Shown piece by piece: positions 16,011 to 23,420 of a DNA stretch of 64,000 nucleotides (positions are counted from its first letter, which is position 1; the number at the start of each line of letters is the position of its first letter). A program made the position numbers and the translations under genes. The notes under the pieces were generated by a model. It saw only the letters and a list, made by a program, of their open reading frames with translations, was not told the DNA's origin and ran no database searches. The DNA is from Chersky-806 sp036502405 (GTDB lineage: Bacteria > Actinomycetota > Acidimicrobiia > IMCC26256 > JAENVU01), in the NCBI GenBank assembly GCA_036502405.1, contig DASXYP010000065.1, forward strand, positions 1 to 64,000, read 5' to 3'.

Positions 16011-16855
16011 GTGCCGCGTCGGCCCGTCGCCCGGTGACCCCGGTCCGGGTGCAGGCGATCCTCGAGGAGCGGCTCGTCGACCGGCCCGACCGCCTGGTCA
16101 CCGAGGAGCCCATGGAGATCCGGCTCCAGGGCGCGGGCCGGCCCGCGGAGGCGATCGCGGTCACCATGCGGACGCCGGGCCACGACTTCGAGCTGGCGGT
16201 GGGCCTGTGCCGCACCGAAGGGCTGCTGCGCGGCCACGACGACCTCGCGGAGGTGCGCTACTGCGTGGCCGACGAGCTCGGCCAGGACCAGGAGTACAAC
16301 GTCGTCACGGTTGCGACCCGCAGCCCGGTCGATCTCGGCGCCAACCGGCGCGTGGTCGCGGCGGGATCCAGCTGCGGCGTGTGTGGCAAGGCGACGCTCG
16401 ACGAGGTCGCGGTGGACTGCCACCCGGTCGCACCCGGCCCGCTCGTCGCGAGCCGCGTGCTGACCGCCATGCCGGACACGCTGCGTGCGTCGCAAGCCGT
16501 GTTCGACGTGACCGGTGGCCTGCACGCGGCGGGGCTCTTCGCTCCGGACGGCGCGCTGCGCGTCGTGCGCGAGGACGTCGGCCGGCACAACGCGGTCGAC
16601 AAGATCGTCGGGCATGCGGTGATGGCCGATCTGCTTCCGCTCGTGGACAGCGTCCTGGTCGTCTCGGGCCGGCTGAGCTTCGAGATCGTCCAGAAGGCCG
16701 CGGTTGCGGGGATCCCGATCGTGGCGGCGGTGTCCGCCCCGTCGAACCTCGCGGTCGCGACCGCGGAGCGCTTCGAGCAGACCCTCGTGGGCTTCGTGCG
16801 CGACGGCCGCGGCAACGTGTACACGCATCCCGAGCGGATCGACAGCGGGCGCTGA
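16007..16855 (+). CDS. fdhD: Formate dehydrogenase accessory sulfurtransferase FdhD
   Basis: FdhD transfers sulfur from a cysteine desulfurase to the molybdenum of formate dehydrogenase. The 282-residue protein has the conserved EEPMEIRLQG start, TPGHDFELAVGLCRTEGLL, the sulfur-carrying CGVCGK motif (Cys123, Cys126), EDVGRHNAVDKIVG and SGRLSFEIVQKAAVAGIPIV, all in family order and at normal length. The ATG overlaps the mobA stop (ATGA) and its TGA overlaps the ATG of the FDH-like gene by one base, so the three are translated as a unit. This makes the next gene the probable client. Confidence 0.93.
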   Translation: MSAASARRPVTPVRVQAILEERLVDRPDRLVTEEPMEIRLQGAGRPAEAIAVTMRTPGHDFELAVGLCRTEGLLRGHDDLAEVRYCVADELGQDQEYNVVTVATRSPVDLGANRRVVAAGSSCGVCGKATLDEVAVDCHPVAPGPLVASRVLTAMPDTLRASQAVFDVTGGLHAAGLFAPDGALRVVREDVGRHNAVDKIVGHAVMADLLPLVDSVLVVSGRLSFEIVQKAAVAGIPIVAAVSAPSNLAVATAERFEQTLVGFVRDGRGNVYTHPERIDSGR

Positions 16856-19098
16856 TGCCCTGGAAGGGGTCCGCGAAGGTCAAGGGGCCGAAGGGAACGC
16901 GCACGAGCCTCTGGGTCGGCTTCAAGCCGTACGGCGTCGGCGAGCAGAAGCCCAACCACTACGCCGACATGGCCAAGATCGCGTGGAAGAACCGGCGCAA
17001 CCTGCCGTACGCGTGGCGCATCCTGAGCAAGGGCGTCTGCGACGGCTGCGCACTCGGCGTCGCGGGCTTCCACGACTGGACGCTGTCCGGTGTCCACCTC
17101 TGCACCACGCGGCTGAACCTGCTGCGTGTGAACACGATGGGCGCGCTCGATCCGATCGTCCTGCGCGACGTCGCGGCACTGCGGAAGCTGAGTGGCGCCG
17201 AGCTGCGCGAGCTGGGCCGGCTCCCGTACCCGATGGTGCGCCGGCGGGGTGAGGCCGGGTTCACCAGGGCGTCGTGGGACGAGGCGCTCGACCTGATTGC
17301 GGGCCGGATCCGGCGCATCGACCCCGACGCGTTCGCGCTCTACCTGACCGCGCGCGGCATCACCAACGAGGTGTACTACGTCGCGCAGAAGATGACGCGC
17401 GTCATCGGCACCAACAACGTCGACAACGCCGCACGCGTGTGCCACTCCCCGTCGACGACCGCGCTCAAGCGCACGATCGGCGTGGCCGCCACGACGTGCT
17501 CATACACGGACGTGATCTCCAGCGACCTGATCGTGCTCTTCGGCGCCAACGTCGCGAACGCGCAACCGGTCTTCATGAAGTACCTCTTCCTCGCCCGCAA
17601 GCGCGGCGCGAAGGTCGCAGTCGTCAACCCGGTGCGCGAACCCGGCCTCGACCGCTACTGGGTGCCGAGCAACGTCGAGAGCGCGATCTTCGGCACCAAG
17701 ATGGCCGACGAGTTCTTCGGCGTGCATCACGGCGGCGACATCGCGTTCCTGAACGGCGTGCTGAAGGTGCTGCTCGCCGAAGGTGGCGTCGACCGGGCGT
17801 TCGTCCACCAGCACACGACGGGGTTCGACCGCCTGCTCCGCGAGCTCGAGGCCGAGTCCTTCGCGGACCTGGAGGAGGCGTCCGGCGCGACCCGGGACGA
17901 CATGGCGCGCTTCGCCCGCATGTACGCGGGCGCGCCGTCGGCGGTCCTGATCTGGTCCATGGGGATCACCCAGCACGCGAACGGTGTCGACAACGTCACG
18001 GCGATCGTGAACCTGGCCCTGGCCCGGGGCAACGTCGGCCGCAAAGGCGCCGGGCTCATGCCGATCCGCGGGCATTCGGGTGTGCAGGGCGGCTCCGAGA
18101 TGGGGGCCTACGCGACCTCGTTCCCGGGCGGCGTCTCGATCGACGCGACCAGCGCGGCTGCGTTGTCCGAGACCTACAGCATCCCGGTCGGGGCACGCGA
18201 CGGCCTCACCGCGGACGCGATGGTCGAGGCCGGGGCGCGTGGCAACGTCGAGGTCCTGTATTCGAGCGGGGGCAACTTCCTCGACGTGCTGCCCGATCCC
18301 GCGTCGGTCCAGGACGCGCTCGAGCGCGTGCCCCTGCGTGTCCACCAGGACATCGTCGTGTCGAGCCAGATGCTCGTGGACCCGGGCGAGGTCGTGGTCC
18401 TGCTGCCCGCGTGCACCCGGTACGAACAGGCCGGCGGCGGCACCGAGACCACCACCGAGCGGCGCGTGCTCTACAGCCCCGAGATCCCGGGCCCGCGCAT
18501 CGGTGAAGCGCGCAGCGAGTGGGAGATCTTCGCCGACCTCGGCCGCCGGGCCCGGCCCGACCGCGCCCACCTCCTCGAGTTCGCGGACGCGGATGCGGTG
18601 CGAGAGGAGATCGCCCGGGTGGTGCCCACCTACGCCGGGGTCGACCAGCTGCAGAAGCTGGGGGACCAGGTGCAGTGGGGTGGCACGCGGCTCTGCGCGG
18701 GCGGTGTGTTCCCGACCGAGGACGGCAAGGCCCGCTTCTCCGCGGTCGCGCCGGCGCCGAGTCAGCGCGGTCCGGATCGCTTCGTCCTGAGCACGCGCCG
18801 GGGCAAGCAGTTCAACACGATGGTCTACGCCGACGTCGATCCCCTGACCGGCGCGAAGCGGGACGCCCTGTTCCTCGGCGCGAAGGACGCGCAGGCGCTG
18901 GGCGTCGAAGAGGGGTCCGCGGTCCTCGTGCGGTCCGAGCACGGTGAGCTGCACGCCCGCGTGCACCTCGCCCCGATCCGCTCCGGCAACGTGCAGGTCT
19001 TCTTCCCCGAGGGCAACGTGCTGCTGCCCCGGGGCCGTCTCGACCCCGAATCCGGGGTGCCCGACTACAACGCCACGGTCGAGATCCTGCCGAAATAG
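16855..19098 (+). CDS. FdhF/YdeP-family molybdopterin oxidoreductase (formate dehydrogenase-like)
   Basis: A 747-residue cytoplasmic molybdopterin enzyme of the YdeP group, related to the FdhF catalytic subunit. It keeps GVCDGCALGVAGFHDW near the N-terminus (Cys62, Cys65) but lacks the full four-cysteine cluster motif of FdhH, as is typical of YdeP. The catalytic position GTNNVDNAARVCHSPS has Cys196-His197, where E. coli FdhH has selenocysteine-histidine. LARGNVGRKGAGLMPIRGHSGVQG and the C-terminal cofactor-binding domain with FNTMVYADVDPLTGAKRDA are intact. No Tat signal is visible. It follows fdhD with a one-base overlap. Substrate is unproven; in E. coli YdeP is linked to acid resistance. 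No electron-transfer subunit gene is nearby. Confidence 0.88.
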   Translation: MPWKGSAKVKGPKGTRTSLWVGFKPYGVGEQKPNHYADMAKIAWKNRRNLPYAWRILSKGVCDGCALGVAGFHDWTLSGVHLCTTRLNLLRVNTMGALDPIVLRDVAALRKLSGAELRELGRLPYPMVRRRGEAGFTRASWDEALDLIAGRIRRIDPDAFALYLTARGITNEVYYVAQKMTRVIGTNNVDNAARVCHSPSTTALKRTIGVAATTCSYTDVISSDLIVLFGANVANAQPVFMKYLFLARKRGAKVAVVNPVREPGLDRYWVPSNVESAIFGTKMADEFFGVHHGGDIAFLNGVLKVLLAEGGVDRAFVHQHTTGFDRLLRELEAESFADLEEASGATRDDMARFARMYAGAPSAVLIWSMGITQHANGVDNVTAIVNLALARGNVGRKGAGLMPIRGHSGVQGGSEMGAYATSFPGGVSIDATSAAALSETYSIPVGARDGLTADAMVEAGARGNVEVLYSSGGNFLDVLPDPASVQDALERVPLRVHQDIVVSSQMLVDPGEVVVLLPACTRYEQAGGGTETTTERRVLYSPEIPGPRIGEARSEWEIFADLGRRARPDRAHLLEFADADAVREEIARVVPTYAGVDQLQKLGDQVQWGGTRLCAGGVFPTEDGKARFSAVAPAPSQRGPDRFVLSTRRGKQFNTMVYADVDPLTGAKRDALFLGAKDAQALGVEEGSAVLVRSEHGELHARVHLAPIRSGNVQVFFPEGNVLLPRGRLDPESGVPDYNATVEILPK

Positions 19099-19300
19099 TG
19101 CCCCGACCGGCATCGACCGGCGGGTTCCCGCCGGCCAGGAACACCGCTCGCGGCGTCCTCGTTGCAGAAGCCCACCGCGCCCTGGTCCTGCGTCCTTGCG
19201 AGCCGCGCCCCGGCCTCGCCGTGAACATCGCCGTCGTCACCGGACGGAGCACCGGCCCGAGCCACGCGCTTCGGGCATCGTCTGCGAGAATCACCGCCGC

Positions 19301-20041
19301 ATGCATGAATCCCTGCTGACCCTGTTCGACAAGACCGCAGTGGCGATCCGCGACGCGGTGGCGCCGATCAGGGGGGAGCAGCGTCGGGCGCGGACCGACC
19401 GCCCCGGCCAGTACGCCATCGACGTCGTGGCGGACCGGGCGGCCCTGGAGATCCTGCACCGGGTGCCGTTGACGGTGGTGAGCGAGGAGTCGGGGATCAC
19501 GGGCACCGCCAACGCGCCGATCACGGTCGTGATCGACCCGATCGACGGCTCCAGCAACGCGTCACGGGACATCCCGTATTGGGCCACCTCGCTGTGCGCG
19601 CTGGACCGGGACGGTCCGCTCGCCGCGATGGTGATCAACCACGCGACCGGGTCGTCGTTCCGGGCCCTGCGGGGGGCGGGTGCGACGCGCGACGGCGAAC
19701 CGCTCGAACCGTCGAGCGCGACACGAGTCGAGGATGCGGTCGTCGGGATCTCCAACCTTCCGGGTCGGGTGCTCGCGTGGAAGCAGTTCCGTGCGCTCGG
19801 GTCGTGCGCGCTGGCGCTCTGTGACGTCGCGTACGGCGCACTGGACGGCTACTTCGACGCGGGCAGCGTCCACGCGCCGTGGGACTACCTCGGCGGACTG
19901 CTGATCTGCACCGAGGCCGGCGTGACGATCGTCGACGCCGAGGACCGTCCGCTCGGCATCGCGGACCCGAACGCACGACGCCGACTGGTCGCGGCCGGGA
20001 CCCCTCAGCTGCTGCAGTCGCTGCGCGCGGCCGCGGGGTGA
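19301..20041 (+). CDS. Inositol-phosphatase-like protein (FIG superfamily), atypical copy
   Basis: A 246-residue member of the inositol monophosphatase/FBPase superfamily. The metal site VVIDPIDGSSNASRDIPYWA (D-P-I-D-G-S) and VVSEESG are present, and VHAPWDYLGGLLICTEAGV supplies the C-terminal W-D. The N-terminal half is shorter and more divergent than in typical IMPases. The ATG at 19301 has no ribosome binding site; GAGAAT lies 9 nt upstream. It is followed by a second, more standard IMPase gene in a GTGA overlap. Possible substrates include inositol 1-phosphate, histidinol phosphate or sugar bisphosphates; the sequence does not decide. Confidence 0.8.
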   Translation: MHESLLTLFDKTAVAIRDAVAPIRGEQRRARTDRPGQYAIDVVADRAALEILHRVPLTVVSEESGITGTANAPITVVIDPIDGSSNASRDIPYWATSLCALDRDGPLAAMVINHATGSSFRALRGAGATRDGEPLEPSSATRVEDAVVGISNLPGRVLAWKQFRALGSCALALCDVAYGALDGYFDAGSVHAPWDYLGGLLICTEAGVTIVDAEDRPLGIADPNARRRLVAAGTPQLLQSLRAAAG

Positions 20042-20829
20042 CCGACCTCGATCTCCCGCACCTGCTCGAGGTGGCGGAGGCCGCGGCGCGCGTCGGAGGG
20101 CGGATCGTGCTCGACGGCTTCGGAGCGGCGGCGAGCAACGTCCGGGCGAAGGCGCCGGGCGACTGGGTCAGCGATGTCGACACCGCCAGCGAGAACGCGG
20201 TGCGCGAGTCGCTGGCCGCGCGAGCACCGGACATCGCGTTCTTCGGCGAGGAGAGTGGCGGGGAGCGCGCGCCACTGCGCTGGTTGGTCGACCCGCTGGA
20301 CGGCACCGCGAACTTCCTGCACGGGCTGCCCGCGGTGGGTGTGTCCGTCGGGTTGGTGCAGGACCATCGACCGCTCGTCGGCGTCGTGCACGCGCCGATG
20401 CTCGGCGACACCTACTGCGCCACGGCCGGTGGCGGCGCGACGCGCAACGGCGTCCCGCTTGCCGTCAGCTCACGCGCGCCGGCCGAGGCCATCCCCGCGA
20501 CCGGGTTCCCGTTCCGGCACAAGGAGTGGATCGACGGGTACCTCGCGGTCTACCGGGAGACGTACTCGGTGGTCGAGGACCTGCGCCGGGTCGGCGCCGC
20601 CAGCCTCGACCTGGCGTGGAGCGCGGCGGGCGTGTTCGACGGGTTCTTCGAGCTGGGCCTGGGCCCGTGGGACGTGGCCGCGGGGGCGCTGCTCGTCCGG
20701 GAGGCCGGCGGGGTGGTGACCGACTGGGTCGGCGACCCCGACGCCTGGCTGGAGAGCGGCAACATCCTGGCCGGTCCCCCTGCCGTCCACGCCCGGCTGC
20801 TCGAGATCACCCGGGTGGCCGGGTTCTGA
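20038..20829 (+). CDS. Inositol monophosphatase family protein
   Basis: A 263-residue Mg2+-dependent phosphatase with all signature elements: DWVSDVDTASENAV, FFGEESGG (metal Glu), WLVDPLDGTANFLHGLPAVGVSVGL (metal Asp residues and the DGT anchor) and LGPWDVAAGALLVREAGGVVTD. Length is normal. The GTG start forms a GTGA overlap with the preceding related gene, so the two are coupled and may act on related substrates. Inositol-1-phosphate or histidinol-phosphate phosphatase activity are the main options. A palindrome, GAGCCCGGGCTC, overlaps its stop codon and may end transcription before the whiB7 leader. Confidence 0.88.
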   Translation: MTDLDLPHLLEVAEAAARVGGRIVLDGFGAAASNVRAKAPGDWVSDVDTASENAVRESLAARAPDIAFFGEESGGERAPLRWLVDPLDGTANFLHGLPAVGVSVGLVQDHRPLVGVVHAPMLGDTYCATAGGGATRNGVPLAVSSRAPAEAIPATGFPFRHKEWIDGYLAVYRETYSVVEDLRRVGAASLDLAWSAAGVFDGFFELGLGPWDVAAGALLVREAGGVVTDWVGDPDAWLESGNILAGPPAVHARLLEITRVAGF

Positions 20830-20861
20830 GCCCGGGCTCAGGTCCCGGGCCGGGATCGCCG

Positions 20862-20905
20862 AATATTCGGTTGACGCCACCCACCTGGGTCTGATTGCCT
20901 ACACT
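20862..20905 (+). promoter_or_regulatory. whiB7 promoter region with AT-rich upstream block
   Basis: AATATT (20862-20867, inside the palindrome CGAATATTCG) lies next to TTGACG (20871-20876), matching the AT-rich block that the WhiB7 AT-hook binds just upstream of the -35 in known WhiB7-dependent promoters. The best -10, TACACT (20900-20905), is 23 nt from TTGACG, too far for a normal spacer, so the exact pairing of hexamers is uncertain. Confidence 0.45.
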
Positions 20906-20988
20906 TCGCAGTCGAATCACCGTCATGTGATCCGTCGGCACCACCCGAAGTCCGCAGCCACGTCCGCGACGAACCGGAAGCCAGCACG

Positions 20989-21162
20989 ATGCATTGCCAC
21001 GCCGAGCTCCAGCACCAGGCAGCCTTCGGCGTCGCGCGCGTCCGTTCGGCCGGTGCGTACGTCACGCCGAAGCTGGGCTCGTGGTCGATTCTCCCCACCA
21101 CCGGGATGAACAACGACCCGAAGACTCCCCGGCCCCGACGCCACCCGGTGACCTCGCCGTAG
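20989..21162 (+). CDS. Upstream ORF in the whiB7 leader
   Basis: A 57-codon frame, beginning ATG after GGAAG at 8-nt spacing and ending in TAG at 21160-21162, lies wholly in the untranslated leader of whiB7. The peptide (start MHCHAELQHQ, end RPRRHPVTSP) resembles no protein known to me. Its stop codon is 25 nt before the terminator hairpin at 21188, and its codons at 21132-21140 can pair with the hairpin's 5' arm. That is the layout of the uORF attenuators described for mycobacterial and Streptomyces whiB7/wblC, in which ribosome stalling by antibiotics prevents termination. A start-stop pair ATGTGA occurs earlier at 20925-20930. Confidence 0.55.
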   Translation: MHCHAELQHQAAFGVARVRSAGAYVTPKLGSWSILPTTGMNNDPKTPRPRRHPVTSP

Positions 21163-21199
21163 CCCACCCGCTACCGCACACCCACCAGGCCGTCGGGGC
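21132..21199 (+). promoter_or_regulatory. Predicted antiterminator of the whiB7 leader
   Basis: GCCCCGACG (21132-21140, inside the uORF) is perfectly complementary to CGTCGGGGC (21191-21199), which includes most of the 5' arm of the downstream terminator. The two structures exclude each other. A ribosome finishing the uORF would cover the first segment and favour termination; one stalled early would leave it free. Confidence 0.5.
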
Positions 21200-21222
21200 A
21201 ACCCGGCGGCCTTTCTTGTGTT
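21188..21222 (+). terminator. Intrinsic terminator (attenuator) before whiB7
   Basis: GGCCGTCGGG (21188-21197) and CCCGGCGGCC (21202-21211) form a 10-bp stem with one G-U pair, closed by a GCAA tetraloop and followed by TTTCTTGTGTTT. It is the only hairpin I found in the window with a T-rich tail, and it lies 70 nt before a start codon rather than behind a gene, so it is read as an attenuator. Confidence 0.65.
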
Positions 21223-21282
21223 TCCGAACGGTCGCCACCCCGAACCCCGAACCGAGCACGACCGAAGAGAGAGGGCAAGGCG

Positions 21283-21627
21283 ATGATCGCCATCGAGATC
21301 GAGATCGCAGAAGAGGAGCCCTGGCGGGCCGACGCGCTGTGCCGGGACGGCTCGGCGTCGCTGGTCGAGCTGTTCTTCTCGGAGCAGCTCGACGACATCG
21401 CACGGGCCAAGGCGTTCTGCCGGGGTTGCGCGGTCCGGGCCGAGTGCCTGGACGCGGCGCTCGACCGGCGCGAGCCCTGGGGTGTCTGGGGCGGTGAGCT
21501 CCTCGCCAACGGCAAGGTGCTCGCGCAGAAGCGGAAGCGGGGGAGGCCACCCAAGGTCGCCCCGCCGACGCTCCTGAACCCGGTCATCCGGGTGCAGGAC
21601 GTCCTCGCCCAGAAGCAGACGGCCTGA
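21283..21627 (+). CDS. whiB7: WhiB7-type transcriptional regulator
   Basis: WhiB7 binds the housekeeping sigma factor and turns on intrinsic antibiotic-resistance genes. This 114-residue protein has the four cluster cysteines (Cys20, Cys46, Cys49, Cys55), the turn EPWGVWGGELL that is characteristic of WhiB7, and a C-terminal AT-hook RGRPPK (residues 86-91), present in WhiB7 and not in other WhiB groups. A tail of about 20 residues follows. The ATG has a purine-rich ribosome binding site (AGAGAGG). The 450-nt leader holds an AT-rich block beside a -35, an upstream ORF and a terminator/antiterminator pair, so both autoregulation and ribosome-dependent attenuation are likely. Confidence 0.88.
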   Translation: MIAIEIEIAEEEPWRADALCRDGSASLVELFFSEQLDDIARAKAFCRGCAVRAECLDAALDRREPWGVWGGELLANGKVLAQKRKRGRPPKVAPPTLLNPVIRVQDVLAQKQTA

Positions 21628-21640
21628 GCCGCGGCTCAGG
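21623..21640. terminator. Hairpin behind whiB7
   Basis: CCTGAGCCGCGGCTCAGG is a perfect palindrome overlapping the whiB7 stop codon; it can form a 7-bp stem with a CGCG loop. There is no T-run. Confidence 0.5.
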
Positions 21641-21826
21641 TCAGGTTCGCCGCATATGGGCGGGCCGAGGTGACGCACAGGTCCGGGTCGGGGCGTTGTC
21701 CCCCCGACGCCCCGACCTCGACGAGCCTCGGCCTGCCCGCGGCCAATCCCTTCGGTTTCGGTGGTGATCGGCCGGGGGACCCTCCGGCAGTGAAGCGCCA
21801 CGCGCGAACCCGTCGGGTGTGAAGGA

Positions 21827-22879
21827 GTGCAGGCGGCGGCCACCGCGCCCGAGGTGACTTCGCGCCGGGCCCACTGGTTCCCCTGGGTCGTCGGCCTGGT
21901 GGTCGCCGCGGTCGCGCTCGTCGTCGTCATCGAGCTCGCGGGCGGCATCAGCGAGTCGCTCGACGCGCTGGGCCAGGCCGACCTGTCGCTGGTCGCGCTG
22001 GGCGTCGGGTTCGAAGCGGGAAGCTTCCTGTTCATCGCGCTGTACCTCCGCCGGCTCGTCGGCGGCGACCCGCCCGTCCGACTCGGGCCGAGCTACTCGC
22101 TTGCCCTCGTGGTGTACGGCCTCGGCGCGATCACCCCCGCCTCACCGGTGGAAGGCGTGGCCCTCGGGGTCGCGGAGCTCCGGCGCACGGGCCACCCCCG
22201 GCGTCGGGCGCTGTTCGCGCTGGGGTACTCGGAGTGGTTCAGCAACGCCGCGCTCATCACGATCCTCGCCGTCGACCTGGTGCTGGCGACGGTGTTCGAA
22301 GACGTGCGCCACGACGAACGGGTTCCGTTCCTCCTGCTCGCCGCGGCGTTGCTCGTTGCCCTCGTGATCGTCGGAGTGTTCCTCACGAGCAAGCGCACGA
22401 TCGCGGTGCTGGCGGCGGTGTGGAGTCGGGTGTGCTTCTGGCGGCCGCGCCCATCGGAGCAGGACCTGCGGGCCGCGGTCGAGCGACTTCACGCGGACCG
22501 CGACGCGGTCATCGGCGACCGGTGGAACCAGGCTCGCCTGCTGCTGCTCGCCACCGGCGCCTGGCTGTTCGACGTCGCGTGCCTCGAAGCGTCGCTGCTC
22601 GCAATGGGTGTGCACGCCAACCTCGACCAGCTGATCCTCGCCTACGGCGCCGGCATCCTCGCGGCCGCGGTCCCTTTCGTCCCCGCCGGGTTCGGCCTCA
22701 CCGAGGTGGCGATGCCCGCGGTCCTGCACCACTACGGCGTGCCGTTGGCCCCGGCGCTCGCCGGAGCACTCGCGTACCGGGCGATCGGGACGCTCCTTCC
22801 CGCGTCCTTGGGCGGGCTGTTCGCGCTGGGCATGCGGCGCCGGTCGCGCGGCTACCGTGATCTGCCCTCGGGCGCTTAG
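21827..22879 (+). CDS. Flippase-like membrane protein (LPG synthase TM domain, UPF0104)
   Basis: A 350-residue polytopic membrane protein resembling the N-terminal membrane domain of MprF and the AglD/UPF0104 family, which move or flip lipids. Features are LGVGFEAGSFLFIALYLRRLV, YGLGAITPASPVEGVALGVAELRR (family P-rich loop), LGYSEWFSNAALITILAVDL and the C-terminal AAAVPFVPAGFGLTEVAMPAVL, with about eight hydrophobic segments. There is no aminoacyl-transferase domain. The GTG at 21827 lies directly behind GAAGGA, closer than ideal, and a GTG at 21857 is an alternative. The stop codon TAG lies inside the tRNA-Val gene that follows. Confidence 0.75.
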   Translation: MQAAATAPEVTSRRAHWFPWVVGLVVAAVALVVVIELAGGISESLDALGQADLSLVALGVGFEAGSFLFIALYLRRLVGGDPPVRLGPSYSLALVVYGLGAITPASPVEGVALGVAELRRTGHPRRRALFALGYSEWFSNAALITILAVDLVLATVFEDVRHDERVPFLLLAAALLVALVIVGVFLTSKRTIAVLAAVWSRVCFWRPRPSEQDLRAAVERLHADRDAVIGDRWNQARLLLLATGAWLFDVACLEASLLAMGVHANLDQLILAYGAGILAAAVPFVPAGFGLTEVAMPAVLHHYGVPLAPALAGALAYRAIGTLLPASLGGLFALGMRRRSRGYRDLPSGA

Positions 22880-22942
22880 CTCAGTTGGAAGAGCGCCTCC
22901 CTTACAAGGAGGAGGTCGGGGGTTCGAGCCCCTCAGCGCCCA
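22870..22942 (+). tRNA. tRNA-Val (anticodon TAC)
   Basis: The acceptor arms GGGCGCT (22870-22876) and AGCGCCC (22935-22941) pair fully, with discriminator A22942. The D-arm GCTCAGTTGGAAGAGC, the anticodon arm CCTCC-CTTACAA-GGAGG with anticodon TAC, and the T-arm GGGGG-TTCGAGC-CCCT are all standard. CCA is not encoded. The first ten bases overlap the end of the upstream membrane-protein gene. Confidence 0.95.
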
Positions 22943-22976
22943 CTGATCCCGAATGACCTCGCCGGCGGCGCGACGG

Positions 22977-23387
22977 TCAGCCGGACGACATGTCGACCGC
23001 TCTGACCCGCGTCGGTCGGATCGTGACGACGACCCGGCCCTCCCCGGGTCCGTCATGCTGACGCAGGTCGGTGTCGTACTTCCGACCGACCCGGTCCGCG
23101 AAGGCGTAGTCGGTGTCCGGCTCGAGCACGGCGTCACCGCGGAGCTCGAGGTAGCGGTACGGGTTCCCGAGATCGAGGATGAGGAGGTCGACCACCGGGT
23201 CGGCCTCGAGGTTCTTGGTCTTCTGGCGGGTCGAGTTGAGCGACACGCGTACCGTGCCGTCGTCCTCGGCCAGGAACCAGACCTCGGAGAGCTGCGGGCG
23301 ACCGTCTTCGCCGACGGTGGCGAAGGTCGCGAACTGCTCGTCCAGGAGGTCCCGGTGCGTGGCGGGGATGTCGGAGATCGTGGCCAT
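22977..23387 (-). CDS. PPOX-class FMN/F420-dependent protein
   Basis: A 136-residue split-barrel protein of the pyridoxamine-phosphate-oxidase-like superfamily. GEDGRPQLSEVWFLAEDDGTVRVSLNS, TRQKTKNLEADPVVDLLILD and PYRYLELRGDAVLEPD follow the pattern of actinobacterial F420- or FMN-binding enzymes annotated as PPOX class F420-dependent. RKYDTD in the C-terminal part matches the conserved substrate region. Start at the second ATG of the frame (23387), which removes seven poorly supported residues. It lies 33 bp downstream of the thioesterase gene on the same strand, so the two probably form one operon. The substrate is unknown. Confidence 0.8.
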   Translation of the reverse strand: MATISDIPATHRDLLDEQFATFATVGEDGRPQLSEVWFLAEDDGTVRVSLNSTRQKTKNLEADPVVDLLILDLGNPYRYLELRGDAVLEPDTDYAFADRVGRKYDTDLRQHDGPGEGRVVVTIRPTRVRAVDMSSG

Positions 23388-23420
23388 GCGGTGCGCATAC
23401 CCGGGCACCGCATGGCCGAA

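Noticed and set aside
16855..19098. Selenocysteine in the formate-dehydrogenase-like protein
   Set aside because: The frame has no internal TGA, and the active-site position is an ordinary cysteine codon (TGC).
20871..20905. TTGACG and TACACT as one promoter for whiB7
   Set aside because: The spacer would be 23 nt, too long for the housekeeping sigma factor. Both are reported as candidates without pairing them.
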